From Pseudoips prasinana (Eukaryota; Arthropoda; Insecta; Lepidoptera; Nolidae), in assembly GCA_951640165.1 (NCBI GenBank), contig OX621252.1, positions 5,426,501 to 5,490,500 on the forward strand: 64,000 nt of DNA, written 5' to 3'. The translations under genes and the position numbers were made by a program. The notes under the pieces were generated by a model. That model made no database searches, was not told where the DNA came from, and worked only from the letters and a program-made list of their open reading frames with translations. Shown here piece after piece: positions 23,135 to 32,960 of the stretch. How positions within the stretch are numbered: position 1 is the first letter of the stretch; the number at the start of each line of letters is the position of its first letter.

Positions 23135-23344
23135 TGTTTAATTTTGTTTTAGTTCAGTAGTTGCAAAGTAATTTTAGTTTCTCATCTCATCAAGAGATGG
23201 CGCTGTAGTCGAATTAGAAGTCGCAAGCGTTTCGTTCACAATGTTTAACCTATCTAAATAGAATTCTTGCGCTGTGAATGTAATATTTGAGTGACTTAAG
23301 TACAATAAAAGTGTTGTTTTTAATAGTGAGTGTTTAAATATCCA
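23135..23344 (+). repeat. BEL/Pao-1 5' LTR
   Basis: 210 bp, TG...CA termini, with an AATAAA-type signal near 23303. Identical to 29074-29283. Confidence 0.96.
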
Positions 23345-23361
23345 TGGTCCTTCGAGACGGA
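23345..23361 (+). promoter_or_regulatory. primer-binding site, tRNA-Tyr type
   Basis: TGGTCCTTCGAGACGGA follows the LTR with no gap. It matches the 3' end of eukaryotic tRNA-Tyr (…TCCGGCTCGAAGGACCA in reverse) at 16 of 17 positions. tRNA identity is from memory of the tRNA sequence. Confidence 0.8.
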
Positions 23362-23399
23362 GATTAACTGTGAGTAAAGTGAACAAAGTGTCAGTGAGT

Positions 23400-23633
23400 C
23401 AGGACTTAGAAAAATCAGTGATAAAAAAAAAAAAAGACTTAGCAGAATTCGTGAGTAAAAACACTTAGAATAATTTGTGTTAAAAAAGACTTAGAAAAAT
23501 TACGGTTAAAAAAGACTTAGAAAAATTTCGATTAAAAAAGACTTAGAAAATTTCACACCAAAAAACACTTAGAAAATTTTCAACTAAAAAGTGATAAAGG
23601 ACTTAGAATAATTTTACTTAGGTTTTGGAAGTG
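23400..23633 (+). repeat. leader repeat, about 26-nt period
   Basis: The motif AAAAAGACTTAGAAAAATT recurs in degenerate form about eight times. ACTTAG starts near 23404, 23437, 23463, 23489, 23514, 23540, 23567 and 23600. It lies between the primer site and the Gag start, where packaging or dimerisation signals usually reside. A function is inference only. Confidence 0.9.
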
Positions 23634-23784
23634 CTTTTGAACTTGTAATTTTATCTGGACTAAGTGAACTTTGTTGTATGGTGAACATTAAAACGAACTT
23701 ATATATTAAATAGTGACCTCAAAATCAGTATACAATAGTAACTTTTCTGTCTACCCGCTATATATTTCTTGAACTTTATACAAA

Positions 23785-26700
23785 ATGGCGGATAAGAAAA
23801 TGAAACAAGATATCACAAAGATGATTCAGAACTCAACTAAGATTGAAAAATTACTTACTAATACAAAAAAATCTGCTAAGGACAAACGAACAAGAGGGTT
23901 CTTAGATACACGTTTGGAGGCGTTACAGGATTATTGGGCTAGCTATACCAAGAGTTATGATACTCTTTCGGGGTTGATGGATGCTGAAACTTTAGAATCA
24001 GAGTATAACCTAGATTTGGAGAAAAGCTTTGAAAAAACTGAAGAATGTTATCTAGAGCTATTGTCTTGGCTTAAGGATACATTATATGAATTAAAACATG
24101 CTCAAGGTGAAACTTCAAGTTCTAATACACGGTCAGAACTTCCGAAAATTAGACCCAAACTTCCACCGATCTCAATCCCTCAATTTTCTGGTGATTACAA
24201 TCAATGGATGAGCTTCAGAGATTTATTCCGCTCTTTAATCCATGATGATGATAGTTTAAGCAAAATCGAAAAACATCATTATCTGAAGACTAGTCTAACC
24301 GGAGAAGCTGAACAACTGTTGAAAAATTATTCACTAACAGAAGCTAACTATGATGACGCTTGGAAAAAACTAAACGAAAGATACGAAAACAAGCGAATGA
24401 TTGTAAATAAAATCCTCAGTCGGTTTTTAAGTCAAAAGACATTGACTTCGGAATCTGCGAAGGGTATAAAAGATATTTTGGATACCTCAAACCAATGTCT
24501 CACGTCCCTCACAAACTTAAAGATCGATTCTTGGAATGCTATGGTCGTGCATATCCTAGTCTCAAAGTTAGACATTGAATCTCACAAACTTTGGGAACAG
24601 TCATTAGAAAAAGCTACAACTATTCCTACATATGAGGATTTAAGCAGTTTTCTCGAGAAACGATTCCGAGCTATGGAAATGGTCAATGTTACGCAACCTC
24701 CACAAAGAAATACTGCAAAACCCGTTCAACAATTATCAAAAGTAACAACTGTTAAAAGTTTTGCTACTGAAGTCGAAAGCACTTGTACTTACTGCTCACA
24801 AAATCATTATATTTGCCACTGTAAAAGTTTTGCCTCTCTCCCCTGTCCAGAACGGCAAGATTTCATCAAGAAAAACAACATATGTTTTAATTGCCTAGTA
24901 AAAGGTCATTCAGTGTTTAACTGTAGACAGAGTACGGTATGCAAAAAATGTGGACGTCGTCATCATACGCTATTGCATTTTACTTCTCCTAAGGATGACA
25001 AGGCTGTAGAATCTGATAAGGAGAAAGATACCTCAAAGGGAACTAGCACTCTACCGAAGACTTCGTGCAACGTAAGTGTGAACCTAAAAGCTGAAACAAG
25101 AGATGATCTGGTTATTTTAGCTACTGCTATAATTAACGTGGATTCAAAGAACAGCGGTACTTACTCATTAAGAGCTCTTGTTGATCAGGGTTCACAGGGT
25201 ACTTTCATCTCCGAGGCAGCTGCGCAGTTGTTGAGTCTAAATCGCATTCCAGTCACAGGCAAAATCTCTGGAATTTCCAATTCTTCAGTGGTAACCACAA
25301 AGTCTATGGTCACTCTCACATTCCACTCCACAAAAGATCACGCATCAACCTTCATGGTCAATGCATATGTTTTGAAAAAACTCACTTCATTGTTGCCTAC
25401 ACGCGAATTTCCACAAGATACTTGGCCTTCATCTATGCAGTTGGATCTAGCCGATCCAAACTTCCACAAGCCAGGGTCTATTGATGTTTTGCTTGGTGCT
25501 GATGTACATGCAAATATACTACTGGAAGGCTTACACAAGTGTAATTCTCTTATCGCACTCAACTCTCACCTTGGTTGGTTAATATCAGGTAGAGTTTCAC
25601 AAACTGATTCAGCAGCATCCGAACACAATATGGTTGTCATGCAAACAAAGATTGAGACAGATCAGTTACTCAGACAATTCTGGGAGATAGAAGAGAAGTT
25701 ACCTCACAAAAAACCGATGACTGAGTTAGAAATACAATGTGAAGAACACTTCAAAAATACTCACACTCGCAAAGACGACGGTCGATACATTGTACGGTTA
25801 CCTTTCAAAGACGATAATCCCACAAACCTTGGTGATGTCAAATCGCTCGCTATCAGTCGCTTACAACAGATGGAGAAACGTTTTACACGTAAGCCTGATT
25901 TCAAGGAAGAATATCACAACTTTTTGAAGCAGTATGAATCACAAGGTCATATGATGATGGTACCTGAAAAAGAATTAGTAACAAAAAGGGTAAACTACTT
26001 ACCTCACCACGCCGTTCTTAGGCCGACGAGTCTAAGCACAAAACTACGTGTAGTCTTCGACGGAAGCGCTGCACCTGAAAAAGGAAAATCATTAAATGAT
26101 GAACTTCTCATTGGATGTCCTCTTCAACAAGACATCAGAGATTTAATAACTCGATGGAGACAACACAAGATTTGTTTAGTCGCGGATATTCGACAGATGT
26201 ATAGGCAGATTTTGATTGCTAAGGATGATGTCGACTATCAGCGAATTGTATGGCGCGAATCTCCTTCACAACCTATAAATGAATATAGACTACTTACCGT
26301 TACGTACGGAACGTCTTGTGCCCCATTCTTAGCCATTCGTACACTTCATCAACTGGCTGAAGATGAAAAGAATGATTTCCCCATTGAAGCTGAAATCCTG
26401 AAAAGCGATGCATATATGGATGACTTGATGACTGGTGCGTCCACAACAGAAGGTGCTGTCGCACTACAAAGAGGCTTGATGGAACTTTTGGCTCGTGGTG
26501 GGTTTCCTTTACACAAGTGGTCCTCCAATAGTAAAGTGGTGTTATCTCAAATACCAGATGTTGACAAGGACTCTAAAAGTGCGGTAAATATTAAAGTTGA
26601 AGACATTATTAAAACCTTAGGTATCAAGTGGAATTCAGACTCTGATAATTTCGAACTTAATTTAAGATTAAATCATTGTTATCACACTATAACTAAAAGA

Positions 26701-29004
26701 AATGTACTGTCTAGTATTGCTAAATCTTTCGATCCACTAGGTTGGCTAACGCCCGCAATTATACTTCTTAAAATTTTTATGCAAAGGTTATGGTTAGCTG
26801 GCTTAGATTGGGACGAAGAGTTACCCACTGATCTTAAAGCAGAATGGGATACTTACCTTAATCGTTTCATGCACATTGAAGACATTCAGTTCCCACGATG
26901 GTTCGGAGTTTCTGACGATACGAATAGACGGGAACTGCATGGATTTAGTGATGCCTCGTGTGCTGCGTATGCTGGAGTAGTGTACCTCAGAGTTTTGAGC
27001 AATGATGGTCAAATAAAGGTCTATCTTGTTATGGCAAAATCTAAGGTTGCGCCGGTAAAACAAATTTCTCTTCCACGTCTTGAACTCTGTGGGGCAGTAC
27101 TCTTAGCTAAACTGATTCAACATTGTAAAACTGTTTTGAATATACCCGATGATAGTATTTATAACTGGACAGACTCCACCATCGTTTTATCATGGCTACG
27201 TAAAACACCAAATACATGGACTACATTCGTTGCAAATCGCACTTCCGAAATTTTGACTCTCACTAATAGTAATCAGTGGCATCATGTCAGTTCTGCAAAT
27301 AACCCCGCCGATTTGGCATCACGCGGAGTTTACCCAGGTGACCTACAGCAGTCGAAACTATGGTGGAATGGTCCTCAATTTTTACATAACACAAATGAAA
27401 TTGAATTTCTTCCTGTTGATATTCCTTTAACAGATTTGGAAATGAAATCTACTACAAAAATATTATCTAATGTTAACTTTATAGAAAATGATGAAGTGGT
27501 TTCTTATTTTAAAAGATTCTCATCCCTTTCGAAACTAATACGAGTCACTGCTTACTGTTGCCGTTATTTCAAACTAAGTAAAGCTAGGGTAACAAAGAAG
27601 CCATTTACTGAGCCTAGTTATTTGACCACTCACGAACTTGATGATGCTCTCAATCGTAGTATTAAAATGTCACAATCCATTTCCTTTCGAGATGAGATCC
27701 ATCGTTTGTCATCAGGAAAACAAGTTTCAAAATCGAGTAAAATATATGTGCTTCATCCATTTATCGATGATCAAGGTATTCTACGTGTTGGAGGTCGACT
27801 CGCCAATGCAGAGATTCCAAGTGATATGAAACACCCTATTCTGTTAAGTAACGACTGTGTGCTATCTAAACTTATAGTTTTACATGCTCACTTGAAATCT
27901 CTCCATGGAGGAAACCAACTAACTTTAAATGTCATCCGCCAAAAATATTGGATTCTACGAGTTAAAAATATTGTTAGAACTGTAATTCACAAATGTATCC
28001 CTTGTTTTAAACAGAAGGCTAGTCCACTTGCGCCAGTTATGGCAAACTTGCCGAAATTTAGAATTAAACCTAGTCGTCCTTTTCTTACAAGTGGAGTAGA
28101 CTTTTGTGGACCTTTTACCCTGAAATTATACCCTGGTAGATGCAAAAGAATCTGTAAATCCTACGTTTGCTTGTTTGTATGCACAGTCACAAAAGCCATT
28201 CATTTGGAATTGGTAACGGACCTTACTTCTGCTGCTTTTATTGCCGCATTTCGGCGTTTTACGGCTCGACGTGGTCACTGCAAAGAAATTTGGAGTGATC
28301 ATGGAACGAATTTTGTAGGCGCATCACGCGAACTCGATCAAGCCCTTAGGGATTCTCAATCTCAAACTGTGGTTGAGATATCAGAAATCCTGGCAAATGA
28401 TCACACCCAATGGATGTTCATCCCTCCTAGGGCTCCACATTTCGGAGGAATCTGGGAGTCCGGAGTGAAAAGTATTAAAGGTCATTTAAAACGGGTTGTA
28501 GGACAAACGTTCCTCACTTATGAAGAGCTAACTACTCTCTTGTGTCAAGTTGAAGCTTGTGTGAATTCTCGTCCACTCATACTTATAAATTCCACTCTGG
28601 ATGAGTCTCCTCTAACTCCCAGTCACTTCCTCATCGGAGAGTCTTTAATCGGTGTCCCGGAGCCATCTTTGATTAATGTTAAGTTAAGCCCGTTGCATCG
28701 ATGGCATATAATTCAACGTATGGTGCAGTGCTTATGGAATCGTTGGCAAAATGAATATTTAACGACATTGCAACACCGTTACAAATGGAACACTAGCCGG
28801 CCTGATCTTCCTATTGGTACTGTTGTGCTTGTCAAAGATGATATGCTTCCACCTGGAAAATGGCTTTTGGGACGCATACTTCAGAAACACCCAGGTAAAG
28901 ATGGTATAACTAGAGTTGTTACCTTAAAACATAAAAATAGTACGTTTAAACGACCCATAGTAAAATTATGCCCTCTGCCCCTGGATGAGTCTGACTCTGT
29001 TTAA
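23785..29004 (+). CDS. BEL/Pao-1 Gag-Pol polyprotein
   Basis: Single frame of 1739 codons for capsid and replication enzymes of the retrotransposon. In order: Gag with a DUF1759-like region (about 130-285); zinc-binding knuckles (about 333-397, CTYC...CFNC...CKKCGRRHH); aspartic protease of DUF1758 type with active site VDQGSQ (about 465); reverse transcriptase with YMDD (about 876); RNase H (about 1050-1190, with FSDAS and WTDST); integrase HHCC zinc finger (about 1366-1415); integrase DDE core (D near 1438, D near 1502, E near 1556); and a C-terminal DUF5641-like domain. The start at 23785 is the first ATG of the frame. All catalytic motifs are present and there are no stops. Gag and Pol share one frame, as usual for BEL/Pao. 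No envelope follows. Confidence 0.97.
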   Translation: MADKKMKQDITKMIQNSTKIEKLLTNTKKSAKDKRTRGFLDTRLEALQDYWASYTKSYDTLSGLMDAETLESEYNLDLEKSFEKTEECYLELLSWLKDTLYELKHAQGETSSSNTRSELPKIRPKLPPISIPQFSGDYNQWMSFRDLFRSLIHDDDSLSKIEKHHYLKTSLTGEAEQLLKNYSLTEANYDDAWKKLNERYENKRMIVNKILSRFLSQKTLTSESAKGIKDILDTSNQCLTSLTNLKIDSWNAMVVHILVSKLDIESHKLWEQSLEKATTIPTYEDLSSFLEKRFRAMEMVNVTQPPQRNTAKPVQQLSKVTTVKSFATEVESTCTYCSQNHYICHCKSFASLPCPERQDFIKKNNICFNCLVKGHSVFNCRQSTVCKKCGRRHHTLLHFTSPKDDKAVESDKEKDTSKGTSTLPKTSCNVSVNLKAETRDDLVILATAIINVDSKNSGTYSLRALVDQGSQGTFISEAAAQLLSLNRIPVTGKISGISNSSVVTTKSMVTLTFHSTKDHASTFMVNAYVLKKLTSLLPTREFPQDTWPSSMQLDLADPNFHKPGSIDVLLGADVHANILLEGLHKCNSLIALNSHLGWLISGRVSQTDSAASEHNMVVMQTKIETDQLLRQFWEIEEKLPHKKPMTELEIQCEEHFKNTHTRKDDGRYIVRLPFKDDNPTNLGDVKSLAISRLQQMEKRFTRKPDFKEEYHNFLKQYESQGHMMMVPEKELVTKRVNYLPHHAVLRPTSLSTKLRVVFDGSAAPEKGKSLNDELLIGCPLQQDIRDLITRWRQHKICLVADIRQMYRQILIAKDDVDYQRIVWRESPSQPINEYRLLTVTYGTSCAPFLAIRTLHQLAEDEKNDFPIEAEILKSDAYMDDLMTGASTTEGAVALQRGLMELLARGGFPLHKWSSNSKVVLSQIPDVDKDSKSAVNIKVEDIIKTLGIKWNSDSDNFELNLRLNHCYHTITKRNVLSSIAKSFDPLGWLTPAIILLKIFMQRLWLAGLDWDEELPTDLKAEWDTYLNRFMHIEDIQFPRWFGVSDDTNRRELHGFSDASCAAYAGVVYLRVLSNDGQIKVYLVMAKSKVAPVKQISLPRLELCGAVLLAKLIQHCKTVLNIPDDSIYNWTDSTIVLSWLRKTPNTWTTFVANRTSEILTLTNSNQWHHVSSANNPADLASRGVYPGDLQQSKLWWNGPQFLHNTNEIEFLPVDIPLTDLEMKSTTKILSNVNFIENDEVVSYFKRFSSLSKLIRVTAYCCRYFKLSKARVTKKPFTEPSYLTTHELDDALNRSIKMSQSISFRDEIHRLSSGKQVSKSSKIYVLHPFIDDQGILRVGGRLANAEIPSDMKHPILLSNDCVLSKLIVLHAHLKSLHGGNQLTLNVIRQKYWILRVKNIVRTVIHKCIPCFKQKASPLAPVMANLPKFRIKPSRPFLTSGVDFCGPFTLKLYPGRCKRICKSYVCLFVCTVTKAIHLELVTDLTSAAFIAAFRRFTARRGHCKEIWSDHGTNFVGASRELDQALRDSQSQTVVEISEILANDHTQWMFIPPRAPHFGGIWESGVKSIKGHLKRVVGQTFLTYEELTTLLCQVEACVNSRPLILINSTLDESPLTPSHFLIGESLIGVPEPSLINVKLSPLHRWHIIQRMVQCLWNRWQNEYLTTLQHRYKWNTSRPDLPIGTVVLVKDDMLPPGKWLLGRILQKHPGKDGITRVVTLKHKNSTFKRPIVKLCPLPLDESDSV

Positions 29005-29062
29005 TTTACTTTAATTTAGTTAGTTTTGATTTTACACGTTGTTCAGGACATTAATCGTCCTT

Positions 29063-29073
29063 GGCCGGCGGTA
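29063..29073 (+). promoter_or_regulatory. polypurine tract of BEL/Pao-1
   Basis: GGCCGGCGGTA lies immediately before the 3' LTR, where plus-strand synthesis is primed. It is only partly purine, as often in this superfamily. Compare GGTGGGCGGAA in element 2. Confidence 0.6.
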
Positions 29074-29283
29074 TGTTTAATTTTGTTTTAGTTCAGTAGT
29101 TGCAAAGTAATTTTAGTTTCTCATCTCATCAAGAGATGGCGCTGTAGTCGAATTAGAAGTCGCAAGCGTTTCGTTCACAATGTTTAACCTATCTAAATAG
29201 AATTCTTGCGCTGTGAATGTAATATTTGAGTGACTTAAGTACAATAAAAGTGTTGTTTTTAATAGTGAGTGTTTAAATATCCA
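29074..29283 (+). repeat. BEL/Pao-1 3' LTR
   Basis: 210 bp, identical to the 5' LTR, followed by the TATAG target duplication. Confidence 0.96.
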
Positions 29284-29539
29284 TATAGACTAAAATACGA
29301 AGAGATGAATAGTACAAAGGTGCTGCTTATTTTGCAAGAAATTTCTTCCAGCAGACCCGCGATAGGAGAAATTGAATTGAATGAATTGAAATTGAAGAAC
29401 TATAATAATGTGTGTAGGTCTATAATACACTTACATACTAATAATTGCATATATACTTAAATACATATAAATATTATATCCAATTTAGACTTAACAATAA
29501 ACCAAATAGTTACATACAATAATACATTCTATGAGGATG

Positions 29540-30300
29540 AAATTGAAAGATAGTGATTTTTCACTAGTCTTTTGAAAGTGTGAATAGTTTTACAGTTTTG
29601 TATATTTTTTGGAAGAGAGTTCCACAGTCTGACTGCATGAACAGTAAAGGAATAGGAATAAAAATCTGTTTTATGGATGGGAAATTTTAGGACCGATTTC
29701 TGATGAGATCTACACAGAGCATCACTTGGATATTTAAAAGAAAACCGCTCTCGCGGATAGGACGGTTACAGAGGATTATGCAGGATATTGAAAAGGAGGC
29801 ACAATATGCGAGTGTTCCTACGAAATCGAATAGGAAGCCACTTGACGTCTTTTCGGAACTTGAAAACATGGTCGAACTTTTTCAGTCCATATACAAACCG
29901 AATTCATAGATTTTGTAGACGCTCAAGTTTATTTAGAAGCTCTTCAGTAGCGTCTGGGTAGCAGCTGTCAGCGTAGTCTATGATGGGCTGAATCAGGGTT
30001 TGGACAAGTGAGATTTTCGTTTTCAAAGGTAAAAAGTCTTGGAGGCATTTCAGCCTTTTTGCTGACATCAGCAACATGAGCTTTCCAAGAAAGGTCACAA
30101 GCCATCGTCAGTCCAAGATTTTTTACTGTATTAGAATAATTTATAGAAACACCATCAAGGCTGACGGTTGGAAAAGACGAAAAATTAATCCTACTGCGCA
30201 TATGCCTACTGCCTATGATTATGGCCTGGGACTTCGCAGGATTTAACAGAAGTCCGAGGGACCTAGCCCAACAACTACACACATACTTATCTGCCTGACA
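29540..30300 (-). pseudogene. LINE ORF2 C-terminal part, frameshifted
   Basis: Minus-strand frames at 30303-29968 and 30098-29904, with the frame continuing near 29869-29687, together spell the region downstream of the RT catalytic motif. Visible are LGLLLNPAKSQAIIIGS, LGLTMACDLSWKAHV, PIIDYADSCYP and ELLNKLERLQNL. The catalytic RT motif itself is missing. At least two frame changes make it a dead 5'-truncated copy. Its probable 3' untranslated part fills 29290-29540. It belongs to a Jockey/CR1-like LINE different from the one at 44-48 kb. Confidence 0.82.
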
Positions 30301-30896
30301 CAAATTTTAAGACACATATTAAACGTGTACTTATGGCTAGGGGTTATTACACAAGAGTACATCGATGACAAATACTTCTGGCTCTCACTGCCTACCTGCA
30401 CATTGCTCGCTGGAGACCTTGTAGCCATATAGACATGACTGATCTGCTGAGTTACGTGAACTATCTGTAATATGATTGCTATCATATTCTTAATTTAAAA
30501 TGATTGACTCTGTCTCAAAACTAATAATGTTATTGTTTTGAAGTTTTTCTTTTGTAACCCTAAATATAATCTTAAATAATAAGCATTCAGACAACCGAAC
30601 GAGCATATATTGTTTGCCTACTAAATAATTACTTTTACTTTAAGTGGACCAAATCCCGTGTTCATGCCCGCTTGAGTATGTTTCGCCAGACCGTCTCAAG
30701 TGGGTCGTGTTGAAACCGGTAGTAGATGAACCCACTGAGTTTGTTTCGTTGGGTCTTCTCAGTTGGGGCGCATTGGATCCGGTGGTAGCATTAAAGCGCG
30801 ACCGTCGTTATTAACACAAGGTCCACCATAATAATAATACCTTAATATAGACGGAACCATTCAGACAATATATAGTAAAAATATAGCTAAAACTAT

Positions 30897-32459
30897 AAAG
30901 GAGATCGGACATTTTAGTATGGACTTTGGTCCAAGTGGCGTCGGATGATGAGAATTGCTTTATTTATTTGATAATTTAATATTATAACACTTACTTTACC
31001 CGCAAATAAATCGACACATGGAGAAAACAGTAATTGACACATAGGTATATCATATTATTATAATGAGTAGTTGTAATATTTTTTTTTTTACTGTTTATAT
31101 GCAGATTATTAGAAAAATACGATATATATTACAAGTATTCATTAAAGCACACATAACAACGTCAACAAGCGTCGCGATATCATACGGCAGCCATAAAAAA
31201 TACATGCATTTGCTGTATTTGGAGCACGAGATAACTCCGACAGATTTAATGACTGAAGTAAATCAGGTTGCTGTAGCTGCTGTACTTCGTCCTGATCTAT
31301 ATTTTCAACTTCATCTTCCCGTGGTATTGAAGGTCCTGGCAAAAGATCTTGCATAGCACCCTGACCGTGAGCCCTTTGACTCCTTAACCAGCATGGACGA
31401 CAGACGTATTCTCTGCCGTTGAATATAACCTAAAACAAAAAACAAAAAAGTTGTAATGACTTTTCACGAGCAATACCTACTAGTAGGTTCATTTTATATA
31501 TTTTTTCCGTTATCATGTGAATTCCCAACCTACCAAGTAAGTAGACATTATTACTAAACTAAACCATTAACATTGTAAAAATCAATTGTTAAGCTGTAAA
31601 TAACTTGCTCACGGATCTTTGTAAAGCTAAGGACAAAGATTTTTTGTCAATAATAAATACGAGTACTTGGATGTGAGAAATAACTCTTTCACTATAATAG
31701 TACTCTTTCTTATACTTATACCTAATAAATAGCTCTTCCATAATAACCAGCTCTTTAAATAACTCCGTCACGGTAACTATAGAAAATGCTAAACAGTTTG
31801 ATATTATCTATTGCACCAACAATCAACAGCAATATGGCTTAAAAGGTACATACCTGTCGCGGTGCAATTGATGCGAGTATATGTGCTGAGATGGCTGGGT
31901 TTGACTCGAAAAGATTTCGGGTAACATTTTGCCTTTCTCTTCGTAACACTGAACGATTACACACTAAACACACAATGCCAGCACTAGGCAACATCTTGAA
32001 AGCCAAATCCAAAAGCAATATCACAAGTCCGTTTAAACGCGCCAAAGTAATCGAGTAAGTAAATGAAAATATGTCCAAAAAGAAAGCCGGTACGAACAAA
32101 ATAAAGAAACCAAACGATGTCCTTGCTGAATAATAGCGAATGACTCACTGACCTGTGAACAATACGCGCGGCGCAGGAGCATCACCCCCCGCCACCCCGA
32201 GGGGTAGCGGGCGCATACGGGCGGCGGGGAGTAAGTGCGAGTACTCGGTACTCGGCAAATAAGTTTTGACCGAACAAAAGGCAGCTTTTTCAATTATTCG
32301 TCTATAATAGGTAGATACTTTCTGAACTGTATAACTTTTTTCTCCGTGGGCCGATTTTATGGTGTCCATAGTAAAAAAATATCCTACATTCACAAACTAT
32401 TATATAGACTAGGTTTCATCAGCCGACGCCATTTGGACCACTTCCGCCCGTTCTCCTTT
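30897..32459 (-). mobile_element. deletion derivative of the 39.5-43.1 kb DNA transposon
   Basis: 1563 bp bounded by inverted repeats. The left end is AAAGGAGATCGGACA...TTTGGTCCAAGTGGCGTCGG. The right end read in reverse is AAAGGAGAACGG...GTGGTCCAAATGGCGTCGG. The ends resemble those of the full element (AAAGGAGATTGACCA...TTGGACCAA). Inside, in minus orientation, are two exons related to the N-terminal exons of the full element; the transposase region is gone. It sits inside LINE-X and so is younger than that copy. Confidence 0.88.
31142..31994 (-). pseudogene. zinc-finger exons of the deletion derivative
   Basis: Exon 1 is 31994-31854 (47 codons from ATG, CLVC at residues 9-12), ending at a GTATGT donor. 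Exon 2 starts at 31430 after a TTTTAG acceptor and runs to the stop at 31142. It carries EYVCRPCW and then NACIFYGC. Exon lengths, phase 0 and the CxxC...CxxC spacing match exons 1 and 2 of the full transposon (39983-40120 and 40802 onward), which share CLFC...CHNC and RAPNTSNAC. The intron is kept in the same position inside the finger. After NACIFYGC the THAP-like part degrades and stops; no transposase follows. If transcribed it would give a short DNA-binding protein without catalytic domain. Confidence 0.75.
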
Positions 32460-32487
32460 TGATAATTAAACTTAAACATAATCTCAT

Positions 32488-32669
32488 TGTCTAATTAGAT
32501 GCATGCGATCATTCGTTGTTACCTTTACTAAGAAAAAAACCTATTGATACAGTCCACATAACAAATTGTATTTATTATAAGTTCAGTTACAAATAAACTA
32601 TCGTAGCGAACGCACGCTGTTTTAATATAAAAATCCCCACGAGCGAAAATCAACCTTACGTACTTAACA
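32488..32669 (+). repeat. BEL/Pao-2 5' LTR
   Basis: 182 bp with TG...CA ends; identical to 38474-38655. Confidence 0.96.
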
Positions 32670-32672
32670 TTT

Positions 32673-32710
32673 TGGTCCTTCGAGCCGGATTGAACCAGCG
32701 ACCTATGGAT
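32673..32710 (+). promoter_or_regulatory. extended tRNA-Tyr primer-binding site (38 nt)
   Basis: Three nucleotides after the LTR, TGGTCCTTCGAGCCGGA starts a 38-nt stretch. Its reverse complement reads like the whole 3' half of tRNA-Tyr: acceptor, T arm, variable region and the 3' side of the anticodon arm. A normal site is about 18 nt. The T-loop is one base short (TTCAAT instead of seven bases). Confidence 0.85.
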
Positions 32711-32960
32711 AGTGCAAGCGGCCGGCGAGCGAGCCCGACCCGCGAGAACAAAGAAACTTTACCTGCGCTAATGAGGGTTCGGCTACCGGTGCAGTGTTCG
32801 ACGAGTTGTTAATAGATTATTGCAATTATTACATTTTGAGTGAACTTATAAATACTGAGAAACTTTACATTTGCTACAAAATACATCGAGTGAGTGCTTT
32901 TGTGAAGATACATTGCGATATCTACTGTGTTTAGCGGATTTGTTGAATTACAACATCAAT

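Larger units (their letters stand above)
23135..29283 (+). mobile_element. BEL/Pao LTR retrotransposon 1, intact
   Basis: Complete element of 6149 bp. LTRs at 23135-23344 and 29074-29283 begin TGTTTAAT, end ATATCCA, and show no difference on reading. The 5-bp TATAG flanks both sides (23130-23134 and 29284-29288). Order: LTR, tRNA primer site, 440-nt leader, one Gag-Pol frame, purine-rich tract, LTR. There is no envelope frame: only about 70 nt separate the stop codon from the 3' LTR. Identical LTRs and an unbroken frame indicate recent insertion, and the copy may still be competent. Confidence 0.97.

Noticed and set aside
29005..29073. Envelope gene in the BEL/Pao elements
   Set aside because: Only about 70 nt (element 1) and 300 nt (element 2) lie between Pol and the 3' LTR, without a frame for a membrane protein.
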